Positions 26,621 through 35,173 of a stretch of DNA of 64,000 nt are shown here, piece after piece. Position 1 is the first letter of the stretch, and each line of letters starts with the position of its first letter. The notes beneath the pieces were generated by a model. That model was not told where the DNA came from, ran no database searches, and worked only from the letters and a program-made list of their open reading frames with translations. The stretch covers positions 1 through 64,000 of the forward strand of contig CAZULC010000001.1 of the NCBI GenBank assembly GCA_964621165.1. Reading direction: 5' to 3'. Source of the DNA: UMGS1696 sp964621165. Lineage in GTDB: Bacteria > Bacillota > Clostridia > Oscillospirales > CAG-272. Position numbers and translations under genes: made by a program.

Positions 26621-28822
26621 ATGAAAGACAGAAGAAACAACAAAAACGAAAATCGGGACGGATACGGCGGCAGAAGCACAAACGCGCAAAGAGTCAAGCC
26701 TGCCATGTCCCAGCCCTTATCTTACCGGGAGCGGGCGAAAATGAACGCCATAGCTGAAAAAATCGGCAAGGTATTCACGGCGACCTTCTCCTACAGCGGA
26801 CGTGGATTCGGGTTTGCAATTCCCATAGCCGAGGAAAATCCCACAATAGATCTGCCGGACGTATTCATTCCGCCCCGTGAGACAAAGGGAGCAATGACGG
26901 GGGACAGGGTAACGGTGAAAATCACGCGGCAGTCCGACCGGGGGTCATACGAGGGTGAGATTGTATCGGCGGAATACGCTCTCTCGAAGGTTATCGGCAC
27001 GCTCCACGTAGTTCCAGGTACGAAGCACACCTCGGGGTACTCATATGTGGTTCCGGACAGGAAAAATCTGGGAATCAACATATATATTCCCGACAGGGAC
27101 GTGGAGCTTATGTCGGCCCGGGACCTTGACAAGGTTGAAGTCATTCCATCCGGCGAGGAATTTTTCACCAGAACCAAGTCGATAACCGTTCGTGGTCCGG
27201 CGGACATGCCTTATTTTGACGCGGCGGGCAGGCTGAACCAGGTTTTCGGCTCATCCCTTGACAAGGACGCCAACTATTCGGCGGTTCTTTATTCCTCAGG
27301 GATACGCACGGTCTTTGACGACGAGGTTTTACGGTATGCCGAGGAAGTTTCGTCCCAGCCAGTTGTGATTGGCGGAGAAAATTCGGTTCACCGTGAGGAC
27401 TTGCGTAACCGGCTCATCATGACAATCGACGGTGCGGGTGCGAAGGACCTTGACGACGCGGTATCCCTCGAGAGGACGGAGAACGGCGGGTATCTTTTGG
27501 GGGTACACATTGCGGACGTGTCCCATTATGTCCGTCAGGAAAGTCCGGTGGAGCTTGAGGCAAGACTTCGCGGAACCAGCGTGTATTTCACCGACAAGGT
27601 TGTGCCAATGCTGCCCGAGAGTCTCTCAAACGGCTCCTGCTCACTGAACGCCGGGGAGGACAAGTATGCCTTATCGGCGGAAATCACCCTTGACGGCGAG
27701 GGTAACAGGCTTGACACCGTGATTCACAAGTCGGTCATCCGCTCGAGTGTGCGGGGCGTGTACGACGAGGTCAACGACATTTTCGAGCGTTCCGACAGTC
27801 CTTACCGTGAGAAATACTCGGCAGTCCTCGATATGCTTGAGCTAATGCGGGAATTATACTTCAAGCTCAAGAAGAAACAGGACGAGCGCGGGGTAATGAC
27901 TCTCGAGGACAGCGACGTTGTGATAATCCTCGGGGACGACGGCATGCCCGTTGACATCCAGAAACGGGAGAGAGGGGACGCCGAGAAGATGATCGAGCAG
28001 TTCATGCTCCAGGCGAACATGGGAGTGGCTGAGGTGCTTAAAGCTCTGAATCTTCCCTGCCTGTACCGGGTCCACGAGCAGCCGTCGGAGGAGAAGCTGA
28101 AGAATTTCTCAACCTATGCCCACAACATAGGCCTGAACACCCGCGACATCCTGAACGAAACTGACGTTCACCGGCTGAACACAAAGCTGATGGAAATTCT
28201 CGAGGACGCCCGGGAAAAAGGCATTGCCGACACTGTATCCGAGATGATGCTGCGGTCCATGATGAAGGCGAAGTATGTTTCGGTATGCGCCATGCACTTC
28301 GGTCTGGGAGCCGACACCTACTGCCACTTCACTTCCCCCATCAGAAGGTACCCGGACACCTTCGTCCACACGGTGATTACAACGGTGCTTGAAAAAACCG
28401 GACTCCGCGAGCTTGGATTCAAAACCGTGCTTGAAGGGGACGGTCAGACGGATGTCAGCGGCACTTCCGTTCTTGCGGCCAACGCCGAGGCAAGGGGACA
28501 AAGCTCCACTGAATGCGAGATGGTAGCCCTGACAGCCGAGCGTGACATAGAGGATTTATACATGGCGCTCTACATGAAACCGAAGGTTGGCGAGGTCTTT
28601 GACGTGAACGTGGTCTCGGTCATCCGCAGTGGCATGTTCGTGAGATGCGCAAACATGGTTGAGGGATTCATTCCCGCGTCAACTCTGCCGGAATCACGAA
28701 TCAACGACGAGATTATGACCCTGTACTACAGCGGAAAGACCTACACCATAGGCACACCGGTCAAAGCAAAGCTCTACGACGTTGACATATCGACGCGGAA
28801 GATTACTTTTTTGCTTCAGTAA
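26621..28822 (+). CDS. rnr: Ribonuclease R
   Basis: A 733-residue 3'-to-5' exoribonuclease that degrades structured RNA and takes part in trans-translation. In order: a basic N-terminal tail, cold-shock-like RNA-binding domains (GRGFGFAIPI near 65, DVFIPPRET), the RNB catalytic domain from about residue 265 (MTIDGAGAKDLDDAVSLE, with the metal-binding aspartates, then GVHIADVSHYV and YCHFTSPIRRYPD), and an S1 domain at the end (VNVVSVIRSGMFVRC). A TAG lies in frame three codons upstream, so the ATG at 26621 is the first possible; the nearest AGGAG is rather far (about 17 bases), so initiation may be weak or a later start may be used. Confidence 0.95.
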   Translation: MKDRRNNKNENRDGYGGRSTNAQRVKPAMSQPLSYRERAKMNAIAEKIGKVFTATFSYSGRGFGFAIPIAEENPTIDLPDVFIPPRETKGAMTGDRVTVKITRQSDRGSYEGEIVSAEYALSKVIGTLHVVPGTKHTSGYSYVVPDRKNLGINIYIPDRDVELMSARDLDKVEVIPSGEEFFTRTKSITVRGPADMPYFDAAGRLNQVFGSSLDKDANYSAVLYSSGIRTVFDDEVLRYAEEVSSQPVVIGGENSVHREDLRNRLIMTIDGAGAKDLDDAVSLERTENGGYLLGVHIADVSHYVRQESPVELEARLRGTSVYFTDKVVPMLPESLSNGSCSLNAGEDKYALSAEITLDGEGNRLDTVIHKSVIRSSVRGVYDEVNDIFERSDSPYREKYSAVLDMLELMRELYFKLKKKQDERGVMTLEDSDVVIILGDDGMPVDIQKRERGDAEKMIEQFMLQANMGVAEVLKALNLPCLYRVHEQPSEEKLKNFSTYAHNIGLNTRDILNETDVHRLNTKLMEILEDAREKGIADTVSEMMLRSMMKAKYVSVCAMHFGLGADTYCHFTSPIRRYPDTFVHTVITTVLEKTGLRELGFKTVLEGDGQTDVSGTSVLAANAEARGQSSTECEMVALTAERDIEDLYMALYMKPKVGEVFDVNVVSVIRSGMFVRCANMVEGFIPASTLPESRINDEIMTLYYSGKTYTIGTPVKAKLYDVDISTRKITFLLQ

Positions 28823-28889
28823 GAATAAAGTCAATGTTGACTTAGTGACAAATTCTATCGGCAATTTATAAAAAAATTCATGCAGATTG

Positions 28890-28918
28890 TTGACAAAACG
28901 GTTAAGATATGGTAAAAT
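28890..28918 (+). promoter_or_regulatory. Promoter for the 29029 lipoprotein gene
   Basis: TTGACA (28890-28895) and TAAAAT (28913-28918) with a 17-base spacer, leaving a leader of about 100 bases in which I see no clear structure. Confidence 0.75.
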
Positions 28919-29028
28919 GTTATTATACAAAAAGAACAATAGGCAGGCTCTGAATAATTAGGGATTTTTAGGTTTTTAGCTTGTGTTTCGGGCATACTTA
29001 CGGTTCGGTTACAATATCAGGGGGAATT

Positions 29029-30537
29029 ATGAAAAAGAAAATTATATGCTTGATTCTTGCCTGTCTGATGACAGCTCCCGCCCTTGTTTCATGCAGCGAC
29101 AAGGAGGAAGAAAAGGAGACAACCCCGACTCCCACATCTGAAAGCACCTCTCCATCCGGTGAGGAAACCCAGCCTGAAGAGGAAACCGTAAACGAAAACA
29201 GCCGCGATTCAATCTCCGACGACTTGCCCGACGTCACCTTTGGCGGCAAGTCCTTTAGGGTTCTGACCACAAACGGTGCGGACTACGGATTTGATTACAC
29301 TACCGAAATTTTCTCGGAGGGTCTGACGGGCGACACCTGCAACGACGCGGTCTATAACAGAAACCTCGAAATCGAGACGCGCTTTGACACGGAAATCATA
29401 TGCGAAATTAACGACAACCCCTCGTCTTACCTGCCTATGCTGGTGCAGAGTGGCATTTCCGAGTACGAAATCGTGGGATTCTACGACTTCCTCTCCTACA
29501 ACGCCATCAACGGCAAGGCTGTCCTGAACTGGCTGGACGTACCTCACGTGAACCTCGACAAGCCGTGGCACAACAAGCTCGCAAACGACAGCAGCACAAT
29601 CAACGACATTCTCTACACCATCTGCTCCGACCTGTCAATCACGTCCATGCTCTACACACAGGCGTTCTTCTTCAACTCCAAGCTGACCACAGCCTACGGC
29701 TACACTGCTGAGGATATGTACAACCTTGTGGAGAACAACGAGTGGACCCTTGACAAGGCAATTGAGATTACCTCGTCCATGTACGATGACCTTGACGGAG
29801 ACGGCAAGCAGACCGAGGACGACCTCTACGGCTTCGGCTACTCCATCTGGAACGCGGCTGACGCATGGCTGGCTGCCTTCGACCAGTCAATCTGCAAGAC
29901 TGACAAGAATGGCGTGGAGATTACCTTCATGAACGACAAGACCATTTCAATCGTGGAAAAGCTCTGCGACTGGCACTACAACAGCGGATGCTTCTACAAC
30001 TACCCAAATATTTATCAGGAAGAAACAATGCTCAGCAGCGGCAAGCTGGTATTCGCACCTCTCCGCTTCAAGGCTTGCTTTGACACCCTCCGCGACATGC
30101 GGGATCCCTACAGCATTATACCCTATCCAAAGTGGGACGAAAATCAGACTCAGTACCTGACAAACGCCGACGACAAGTTCACAGTATTCGCGATTCCGCT
30201 GACAATGGTTGACGATCTGGAATTTATCGGTACGATTTATGAAGCTCTCTGTGCGGAAAGCTACAAGACCGTTTATCCGGCTTACTACGACTCCGCCCTC
30301 AAGGGCAGATATTCCTCTGACCCGACAACTGCCGAGATGGTGGATCTCATCATGGCAGGTCGTAACTTTGACTTCTCCTTCCAGTTCGGCGAAACATACT
30401 TCCAGAGACTGCCCTATTTTGTAAGAGAAGCATTACAGTCGAACGATGTGAATATCGCTTCACGTTACGCGAAGGTTCAGAAAGCCGTGAGCAAGGCTAT
30501 CGAATCAAAGCTATACCCGCTGTACGGACTTGAATGA
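29029..30537 (+). CDS. Orphan solute-binding lipoprotein (family 1-like)
   Basis: A 502-residue lipoprotein started at ATG 29029 (GGGGGA site 4-5 bases upstream); the signal peptide ends at ALVSC. A Glu/Thr/Pro-rich linker of about 45 residues leads to a binding-protein domain: FGGKSFRVLTTNG, GDTCNDAVYNRNLEIETRF, a hinge region, and LSSGKLVFAPLRFKACFDTLRDM. A DDLDGDGKQTEDDLYGF-like stretch resembles a calcium loop. It is flanked by terminators and has its own promoter, with no permease or ATPase gene next to it, so it must use a distant transporter or act as a glycan-capture protein. Confidence 0.8.
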   Translation: MKKKIICLILACLMTAPALVSCSDKEEEKETTPTPTSESTSPSGEETQPEEETVNENSRDSISDDLPDVTFGGKSFRVLTTNGADYGFDYTTEIFSEGLTGDTCNDAVYNRNLEIETRFDTEIICEINDNPSSYLPMLVQSGISEYEIVGFYDFLSYNAINGKAVLNWLDVPHVNLDKPWHNKLANDSSTINDILYTICSDLSITSMLYTQAFFFNSKLTTAYGYTAEDMYNLVENNEWTLDKAIEITSSMYDDLDGDGKQTEDDLYGFGYSIWNAADAWLAAFDQSICKTDKNGVEITFMNDKTISIVEKLCDWHYNSGCFYNYPNIYQEETMLSSGKLVFAPLRFKACFDTLRDMRDPYSIIPYPKWDENQTQYLTNADDKFTVFAIPLTMVDDLEFIGTIYEALCAESYKTVYPAYYDSALKGRYSSDPTTAEMVDLIMAGRNFDFSFQFGETYFQRLPYFVREALQSNDVNIASRYAKVQKAVSKAIESKLYPLYGLE

Positions 30538-30576
30538 TATAGTGAATTTGGCTGAGAATTTGATTTAAATGAAAAC

Positions 30577-30617
30577 AAACCGTACTTTGGATTTAATCCG
30601 GGTACGGTTTTTCTTTA
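30577..30617. terminator. Bidirectional terminator
   Basis: A perfect 9-base stem (AAACCGTAC at 30577, GTACGGTTT at 30602) with T runs on both sides, between the convergent 29029 and 30615 genes. It overlaps the last codons of the latter. Confidence 0.8.
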
Positions 30618-31616
30618 TTTCTGGTAGAATTTCCCTTGGAAGGAATTCCGCCGGTAGAGTTCCTTGTCGATTTCGTTTACCACCTCAGTTTTGCGTCTGC
30701 TCCAGAGAGGCGCGAGCAGGACAGAGGACATTCCGTCCCCTGTCAGGCGGGCTATGGTCATGTCCGGCGGAAGAATCTCGAGCTGGTCGCACACGATATT
30801 CACGTATTCGTCCCTCTCGAGGTGGATGTATTCGCCGGATTTGTACATTTTCGCAAGGGGTGTGCCGTCGAGGACGTGGAGAAGGTGGATTTTTATCATG
30901 TCCGGGTGCATTCCTGCCACATCCCGCGCTGTTTTCATCATGTCATCCTCATCTTCCCCGGGGAGTCCGTTTATGATATGCACGGCTATGGTCAAGCGCT
31001 TGTGCAGATCCAATGGTGCGGCCGGGCTTGGATTGAAACGGCGGTTTACTTCATCCGCGGCGGATTTCAGACGGGTGAAGCCTTCCACAAACTCGGCATA
31101 GGTGTGGCACCGATTGATCAGTTCGGCTGTGGCGTCGTTCGAGGTTTGAAGCCCCAGCTCTACGGTAAGCGGTATCTGCTCCGCCGCTTCGGTGAGGATG
31201 GATATTGCTTCGCCGGAGAGGCAGTCAGCCCGGGTGGCTATGTCCAGCATTACGGCTCCCTCAAAATCTGCGGCTTCAAGGAACAGTCCGCGCATTCGGT
31301 TGAGGTCCCTATAGGTGTTGGTGTTTGACTGGAAGTATGGGATGAAGGCGGGGTCCTTCCACTTCCGTGACATTACCGCAGTTCCGTTGTTGTACTGCTC
31401 GGCGAGAGTCATACCTTCTGCGGATGAGCTTCCGTGGAGGCAGTAGATACATCCGCCCCGTCCCCGGGTTCCGTCGATATTCGGGCAGGTGCATCCAGCG
31501 TTAAGAGGAACCCGTGCGGTTTTGCAACTGAAGCGGTGCTTATAGTACCAGTCGGCGGTCATGTAGCGTTTGTTTGAGTCTGAATATGGGTATGGGTTTG
31601 TGTCTTTCTGGGTCAT
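30615..31616 (-). CDS. Radical SAM protein, TIGR01212 (YhcC/YtqA) family
   Basis: A 333-residue radical SAM enzyme. The opening RYMTADWYYKHRFSCKTARV and the cluster motif CTCPNIDGTRGRGGCIYC (cysteines spaced 12 and 2) identify the TIGR01212 family, related to Elp3-type tRNA enzymes. A conserved HIINGLPGEDEDDMMKTA and HLLHVLDGTPLAKMY follow. The family's reaction is not established. It has a GGAGA site 5 bases before the ATG and ends at the shared terminator. Confidence 0.9.
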   Translation of the reverse strand: MTQKDTNPYPYSDSNKRYMTADWYYKHRFSCKTARVPLNAGCTCPNIDGTRGRGGCIYCLHGSSSAEGMTLAEQYNNGTAVMSRKWKDPAFIPYFQSNTNTYRDLNRMRGLFLEAADFEGAVMLDIATRADCLSGEAISILTEAAEQIPLTVELGLQTSNDATAELINRCHTYAEFVEGFTRLKSAADEVNRRFNPSPAAPLDLHKRLTIAVHIINGLPGEDEDDMMKTARDVAGMHPDMIKIHLLHVLDGTPLAKMYKSGEYIHLERDEYVNIVCDQLEILPPDMTIARLTGDGMSSVLLAPLWSRRKTEVVNEIDKELYRRNSFQGKFYQK

Positions 31617-31650
31617 GGTTTTCTCCGGATTACTTTATTGTTTGTCAAAT

Positions 31651-31926
31651 TTCAGCTGAACCTTTGAGATTTCACGAAGNNNNNNNNNNNNNNNNNNNNN
31701 NNNNNNNNNNNNNNNNNNNNNNNNNNNNNNNNNNNNNNNNNNNNNNNNNNNNNNNNNNNNNNNNNNNNNNNNNNNNNNNTGGAAGCTCGCGGACACAGCC
31801 GGCTGAGGGTACGGGATGGTATTCCTTATGCTGTTTATTAACTTCAGCTGAACCTTTGAGATTTCACGAAGTGGAAGCTCGCGGACACAGCCGGCTGAGG
31901 GTACGGGATGGTATTCCTTATGCTGT
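31651..31926. repeat. Tandem 84-bp repeat interrupted by an assembly gap
   Basis: An 84-base unit starting TTCAGCTGAACC and ending CCTTATGCTGT occurs intact at 31843-31926. Its first 29 bases are also at 31651-31679 and its last 55 at 31780-31834, on either side of the 100 N. If the N are removed these halves join into one perfect unit, 8 bases before the next, giving a 92-base period. No differences are seen between copies. It lies in a non-coding stretch (31617-32121) and is open in one plus-strand frame only by chance. Confidence 0.9.
31680..31779. other. Assembly gap of 100 N
   Basis: A run of exactly 100 N, the usual placeholder for a scaffold gap of unknown size. It falls inside the tandem repeat, so the real sequence is probably zero or several more repeat units. 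Confidence 0.97.
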
Positions 31927-32001
31927 GTCCATTATACAATATATACAAAGTATTTGTCCAGAACAAAGTGAGAATTCTTTTGAAATTTTATTCGATTCCC
32001 A

Positions 32002-32030
32002 TTGTAATTTTCTAAATTATTTCATATAAT
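32002..32030 (+). promoter_or_regulatory. Promoter before the broken SufC gene and the SufB-like gene
   Basis: TTGTAA (32002-32007) and TATAAT (32025-32030) are 17 bases apart. It is the only promoter I see for the downstream SufB/D-like gene. Confidence 0.55.
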
Positions 32031-32121
32031 ATATAGTGTGGTAAAAGGGGAAAAAACGGCTTGAATTTTATTTTATTTGATTATTCATACAGTACATCTC
32101 TCAAAAGAAGGATTTATATAG

Positions 32122-32527
32122 ATGTAAAAACTAATAGACGTAAAATACACGGAGCCGACGGGGACAAGGCCGGGGTGAAAAACAGCATCCTCGACGAGAT
32201 TACACTGGACATTCCCGACGGGAGATACATTGTCGTCACGGGGCCCAATGGCGGGGGAAAACCACCTTGGCTAAGGTTATCATGGGGATAGTGAAGCCGG
32301 AAGCGGGGATTGATTTATGGAGCTTCCACCGCTTGATTAACACATTCCGTGAGCTTCACAAGAATTCGGCGTGTACTTTGATTATCATATCCCATCAGGA
32401 GAGGATCATCAGTCAGGCGGACGAGGTTTTACTGATAGCGGACGGGAAGTTATCGAAGCGTGGCAGACCGGAGGAGATTCTTCCCTCGATTGACGCGATA
32501 TTCAAAAAGCCCTGTCTTGACAAGTGA
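32122..32527 (+). pseudogene. Broken SufC-type Fe-S assembly ATPase
   Basis: Remains of the ATPase partner of the next gene. An AGAAGGA site precedes ATG 32122, but codon 2 is TAA; that frame then reads KLIDVKYTEP. A frameshift near 32160 moves to the frame GDKAGVKNSILDEITLDIPDG and Walker A GPNGGGK. One base is missing right after this lysine (near 32263), shifting into TLAKVIMGIVKPEAGIDLWSFH. In intact SufC, VKP and EAGIDLWSF are over 100 residues apart, with the Q-loop, LSGGE signature and Walker B aspartate in between; all are gone. The tail (LIIISHQERIISQADEVLLIADG) is normal. The deletion looks like recombination at a short repeat encoding PEAG. It cannot work as an ATPase. Confidence 0.85.
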
Positions 32528-32548
32528 TTATTTGGTAAAGGTAGCGTT

Positions 32549-33472
32549 ATGGAAAGCAAAGATATAAGGCTGGGTCTGCTTGAGAAGATAGCGGACATAC
32601 ACGGGACTCCCGAGGGGGCGTACAACATCCGTGAAAACGGGGAATTATCAGGTCGGTGCAGCACTGACGAGATTGTGATTGAGACGAAGACTGACAAGCC
32701 CGGGATTGACATACGGGTGAAGTCCGGTGTGAAGAAGAAGTCGGTACACATACCGGTAATTATCACGAAGACCGGAATTACGGAGATAGTATACAACGAC
32801 TTTTACATTGGGGAAGACTGCGACGTATTGATTGTGGCGGGGTGCGGCATACACAACGAAGGCGGCGGCAAGACTGCCCACGACGGGGTACACACGCTCC
32901 GAATTGGAAAGAATTCCCATGTGAAGTACATTGAGAAGCACTACGGCGAGGGAAGCGGGACAGGTGAGCGGGTGATGAATACGGAGATGGCGGCATATTT
33001 GGAAGACGGGGCTATACTTGAGATCGAGAGTGTACAGATAGGCGGGATAGATTCCACGAAGCGGAAGACGAAGGTATCAGCGGGGGCTGGCTGCGAGGTA
33101 ATAATAGAGGAGCGCATTTTATCCGACGGCATTCAGGAGGTATCCAGTGAGACCGAGGTGATACTGAACGGGGCCGGTTCGAAAGCGCGGATCAATTCGC
33201 GGTCGGTGGCGAAAGGTGAGTCAGTGCAGGTATTTTATCCCCGGCTTGAAGGCAATGCGGAGTGTTTCGGGCATGTACAGTGCGATTCGATAATCATGGA
33301 AAATGCGAAAATACGTTCGATTCCGGAAATATGTGCGAATTCGGTGGACGCGCGGCTCATTCACGAGGCGGCGATTGGGAAGATTGCAGGAGATCAGATA
33401 ACGAAGCTAATGACGCTTGGGTTGACTGCGGAAGAAGCGGAGGAGAAAATTATAGCGGGGTTATTGAAATAA
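32549..33472 (+). CDS. SufB/SufD-like Fe-S cluster scaffold protein (minimal SMS-type)
   Basis: A 307-residue protein of the SufB/SufD beta-helix family in its short form, as found in the two-gene SufBC-like (SMS) systems of anaerobic Clostridia and archaea. Features: HDGVHTLRIGKNSHVKYIEKH, repeated short beta strands (DGAILEIESVQIGGID), and the family C-terminus CANSVDARLIHEAAIGKI followed by LMTLGLTAEEAEEKIIAGLL, where E and H are typical cluster-site residues. It has an intact reading frame but follows a destroyed SufC-type ATPase gene, so it either uses another ATPase or is losing its function. Confidence 0.88.
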   Translation: MESKDIRLGLLEKIADIHGTPEGAYNIRENGELSGRCSTDEIVIETKTDKPGIDIRVKSGVKKKSVHIPVIITKTGITEIVYNDFYIGEDCDVLIVAGCGIHNEGGGKTAHDGVHTLRIGKNSHVKYIEKHYGEGSGTGERVMNTEMAAYLEDGAILEIESVQIGGIDSTKRKTKVSAGAGCEVIIEERILSDGIQEVSSETEVILNGAGSKARINSRSVAKGESVQVFYPRLEGNAECFGHVQCDSIIMENAKIRSIPEICANSVDARLIHEAAIGKIAGDQITKLMTLGLTAEEAEEKIIAGLLK

Positions 33473-33539
33473 ACGGGCTGATTGTGAATATAGTGATTTG
33501 ATTTTTAATTATTTATACGGACATATTGATACAGCGAAT

Positions 33540-33705
33540 TTTTAGTTGTTCTTTTCTCCTTTATCGAGGAGAAAGAACCAAAAAAGGAACTCCCTGGATG
33601 TCTTGAGGTGTTTCGACTTCTGCGGAAGTCGGCAATGGGACTTTGTCCCCTTGACCTAACAAGCATTTGAAAAGGCTTGACCTAAACTTTTTTGCGACAA
33701 CGTGC
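33540..33705. repeat. Hairpin-rich intergenic element, probable dispersed repeat
   Basis: The 300-base spacer 33473-33775 has no convincing gene. It carries a row of inverted repeats: GTTCTTTTCTCC with GGAGAAAGAAC (33548-33578), GACTTC with GAAGTC (about 33617-33632), GGGAC with GTCCC (33638-33650) and AAGC with GCTT. Runs of this type, often with a nonsense frame like KEPKKEL, recur between genes in gut clostridia, but I cannot confirm a second copy in this window. Confidence 0.4.
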
Positions 33706-33775
33706 AGTTGAGATTTTTTGAGATTCTTCTACGTGTTTTTACATTAACTTATCTTGTAATTTGGAGGATTTACTA

Positions 33776-35080
33776 ATGCAAAACAACGCAACACGCGTAC
33801 CTTTTTCTGAAATGCCGGCGGATGACCTCCGTCTCCTTCTCGCCCGTGAGCAGGCCAAACTCGACCGTCTCTCCGAAATGAACCTGACTCTCGACCTGAC
33901 CCGCGGCAAGCCAAATCAAGCCCAGCTGGACCTCTCCTCGGGCATGCTGAACATCATAAGCGACCGGGGCGACTGTTTCAGCGAGAACGGGCTTGACTGC
34001 CGGAACTACGGCATTCTTGACGGACTCCCGGAGACCAAGCGTCTTTTCAGCGAGCTTCTTGAGATTCCGGCGTCCAACATTTTGGTTCTCGGCAACTCAT
34101 CCCTGAACGCGATGTACGACACCCTTGTCCGTGCGATGCTCTTTGGAGTTGCGGGAGGATACGAGCCTTGGTACCGTCAGGGGAGGATCAAGTTCATCTG
34201 TCCTTCTCCGGGATACGACCGACACTTCACCATCTGCCGGAACATGGGCATTGAGATGATTCCGGTGAAAATGACGGAAAATGGGCCTGACATGGACGCG
34301 GTATACGACATTGCCTGTTCCGACCCGTCAGTGAAGGGAATGTGGTGTGTGCCGAAGTTTTCCAATCCCGAGGGAATTACATATTCGGACGAGGTAGTGG
34401 AGCAGATTGCCATGATGAAGCCTGCCGCGCCGGACTTCCGGATTTTCTGGGACAACGCGTATGTGGTACACGAGTTATACGACGAACGGGTTCATCTTGC
34501 GAACATATTCGACCTTGCGAAGAAGTACGGCACGGAGGACAACATATTCTACTTTGCCTCCACTTCAAAGATTACCTTCCCCGGCTCAGGGCTTGCGATA
34601 ATGGCGGCGTCGGAGAAGAATCTGGAGCAGATACGTCCGATTATTGCGACCCAGACCATCGGCTACGACAAAATCAACCAGATGCGGCACGTGAAGTTCT
34701 TCAAGAACGCTGAGGGGATCAGAGCACACATGAGAAAGCACGCCGAGTTATTGCGGCCTAAGTTTGAGCTGGTTGAGCGTGAGTTTGAGTCTGCTCTGGA
34801 CGGCTACGGAATTGCCCACTGGACCAAGCCCCGGGGAGGATATTTCATCAGCCTATACGTAATGAACGGGTGTGCGAGACGTGTATATCAGCTTGCGCGG
34901 AGTGTGGGCGTTACCCTGACCACAGCCGGCTCCACCTACCCCTACGGACGGGATCCACAGGACTCCAACCTCAGAATTGCGCCGTCCTATCCAGAGCCTG
35001 AGGAATTAAAGCAGGCCATCGAGATTCTCTGCTCCTGCATAAAGGTTGCCTGTGCGGAGAAAATACTGAAAAACTTATAA
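33776..35080 (+). CDS. PLP-dependent aminotransferase (MocR-type/aspartate aminotransferase group)
   Basis: A 434-residue fold-type I aminotransferase, started at ATG 33776; the upstream TTG lies inside the GGAGG ribosome site. Motifs: LDLTRGKPNQAQLDLS near 38, NYGILDGLPETKRLFSELL, NSSLNAMYDTLVRAML, and the PLP lysine in FASTSKITFPGSGLAI near residue 264. This matches the PF12897 group of putative aspartate aminotransferases common in Firmicutes; the exact amino donor is unknown. It is transcribed alone, ahead of the antiporter. Confidence 0.9.
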   Translation: MQNNATRVPFSEMPADDLRLLLAREQAKLDRLSEMNLTLDLTRGKPNQAQLDLSSGMLNIISDRGDCFSENGLDCRNYGILDGLPETKRLFSELLEIPASNILVLGNSSLNAMYDTLVRAMLFGVAGGYEPWYRQGRIKFICPSPGYDRHFTICRNMGIEMIPVKMTENGPDMDAVYDIACSDPSVKGMWCVPKFSNPEGITYSDEVVEQIAMMKPAAPDFRIFWDNAYVVHELYDERVHLANIFDLAKKYGTEDNIFYFASTSKITFPGSGLAIMAASEKNLEQIRPIIATQTIGYDKINQMRHVKFFKNAEGIRAHMRKHAELLRPKFELVEREFESALDGYGIAHWTKPRGGYFISLYVMNGCARRVYQLARSVGVTLTTAGSTYPYGRDPQDSNLRIAPSYPEPEELKQAIEILCSCIKVACAEKILKNL

Positions 35081-35173
35081 GATTGAATTTTCTCAGACGG
35101 AAAACGTTATGTCTGTTTCATAACTCGGACGCGTTTTCTACTGAGAAATATAATTGAATCGAGGTTTTAAATC

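Noticed and set aside
31651..31926. Possible CRISPR array
   Set aside because: The units are 84 bases with an 8-base spacer, not short repeats with unique spacers of similar size, and no cas genes are present.
31574..32029. Open plus-strand frame across the N gap and the tandem repeat
   Set aside because: It has no ribosome site, depends on N being read through, and overlaps the start of the radical SAM gene on the other strand; the repeated peptide is a by-product of the DNA repeat.
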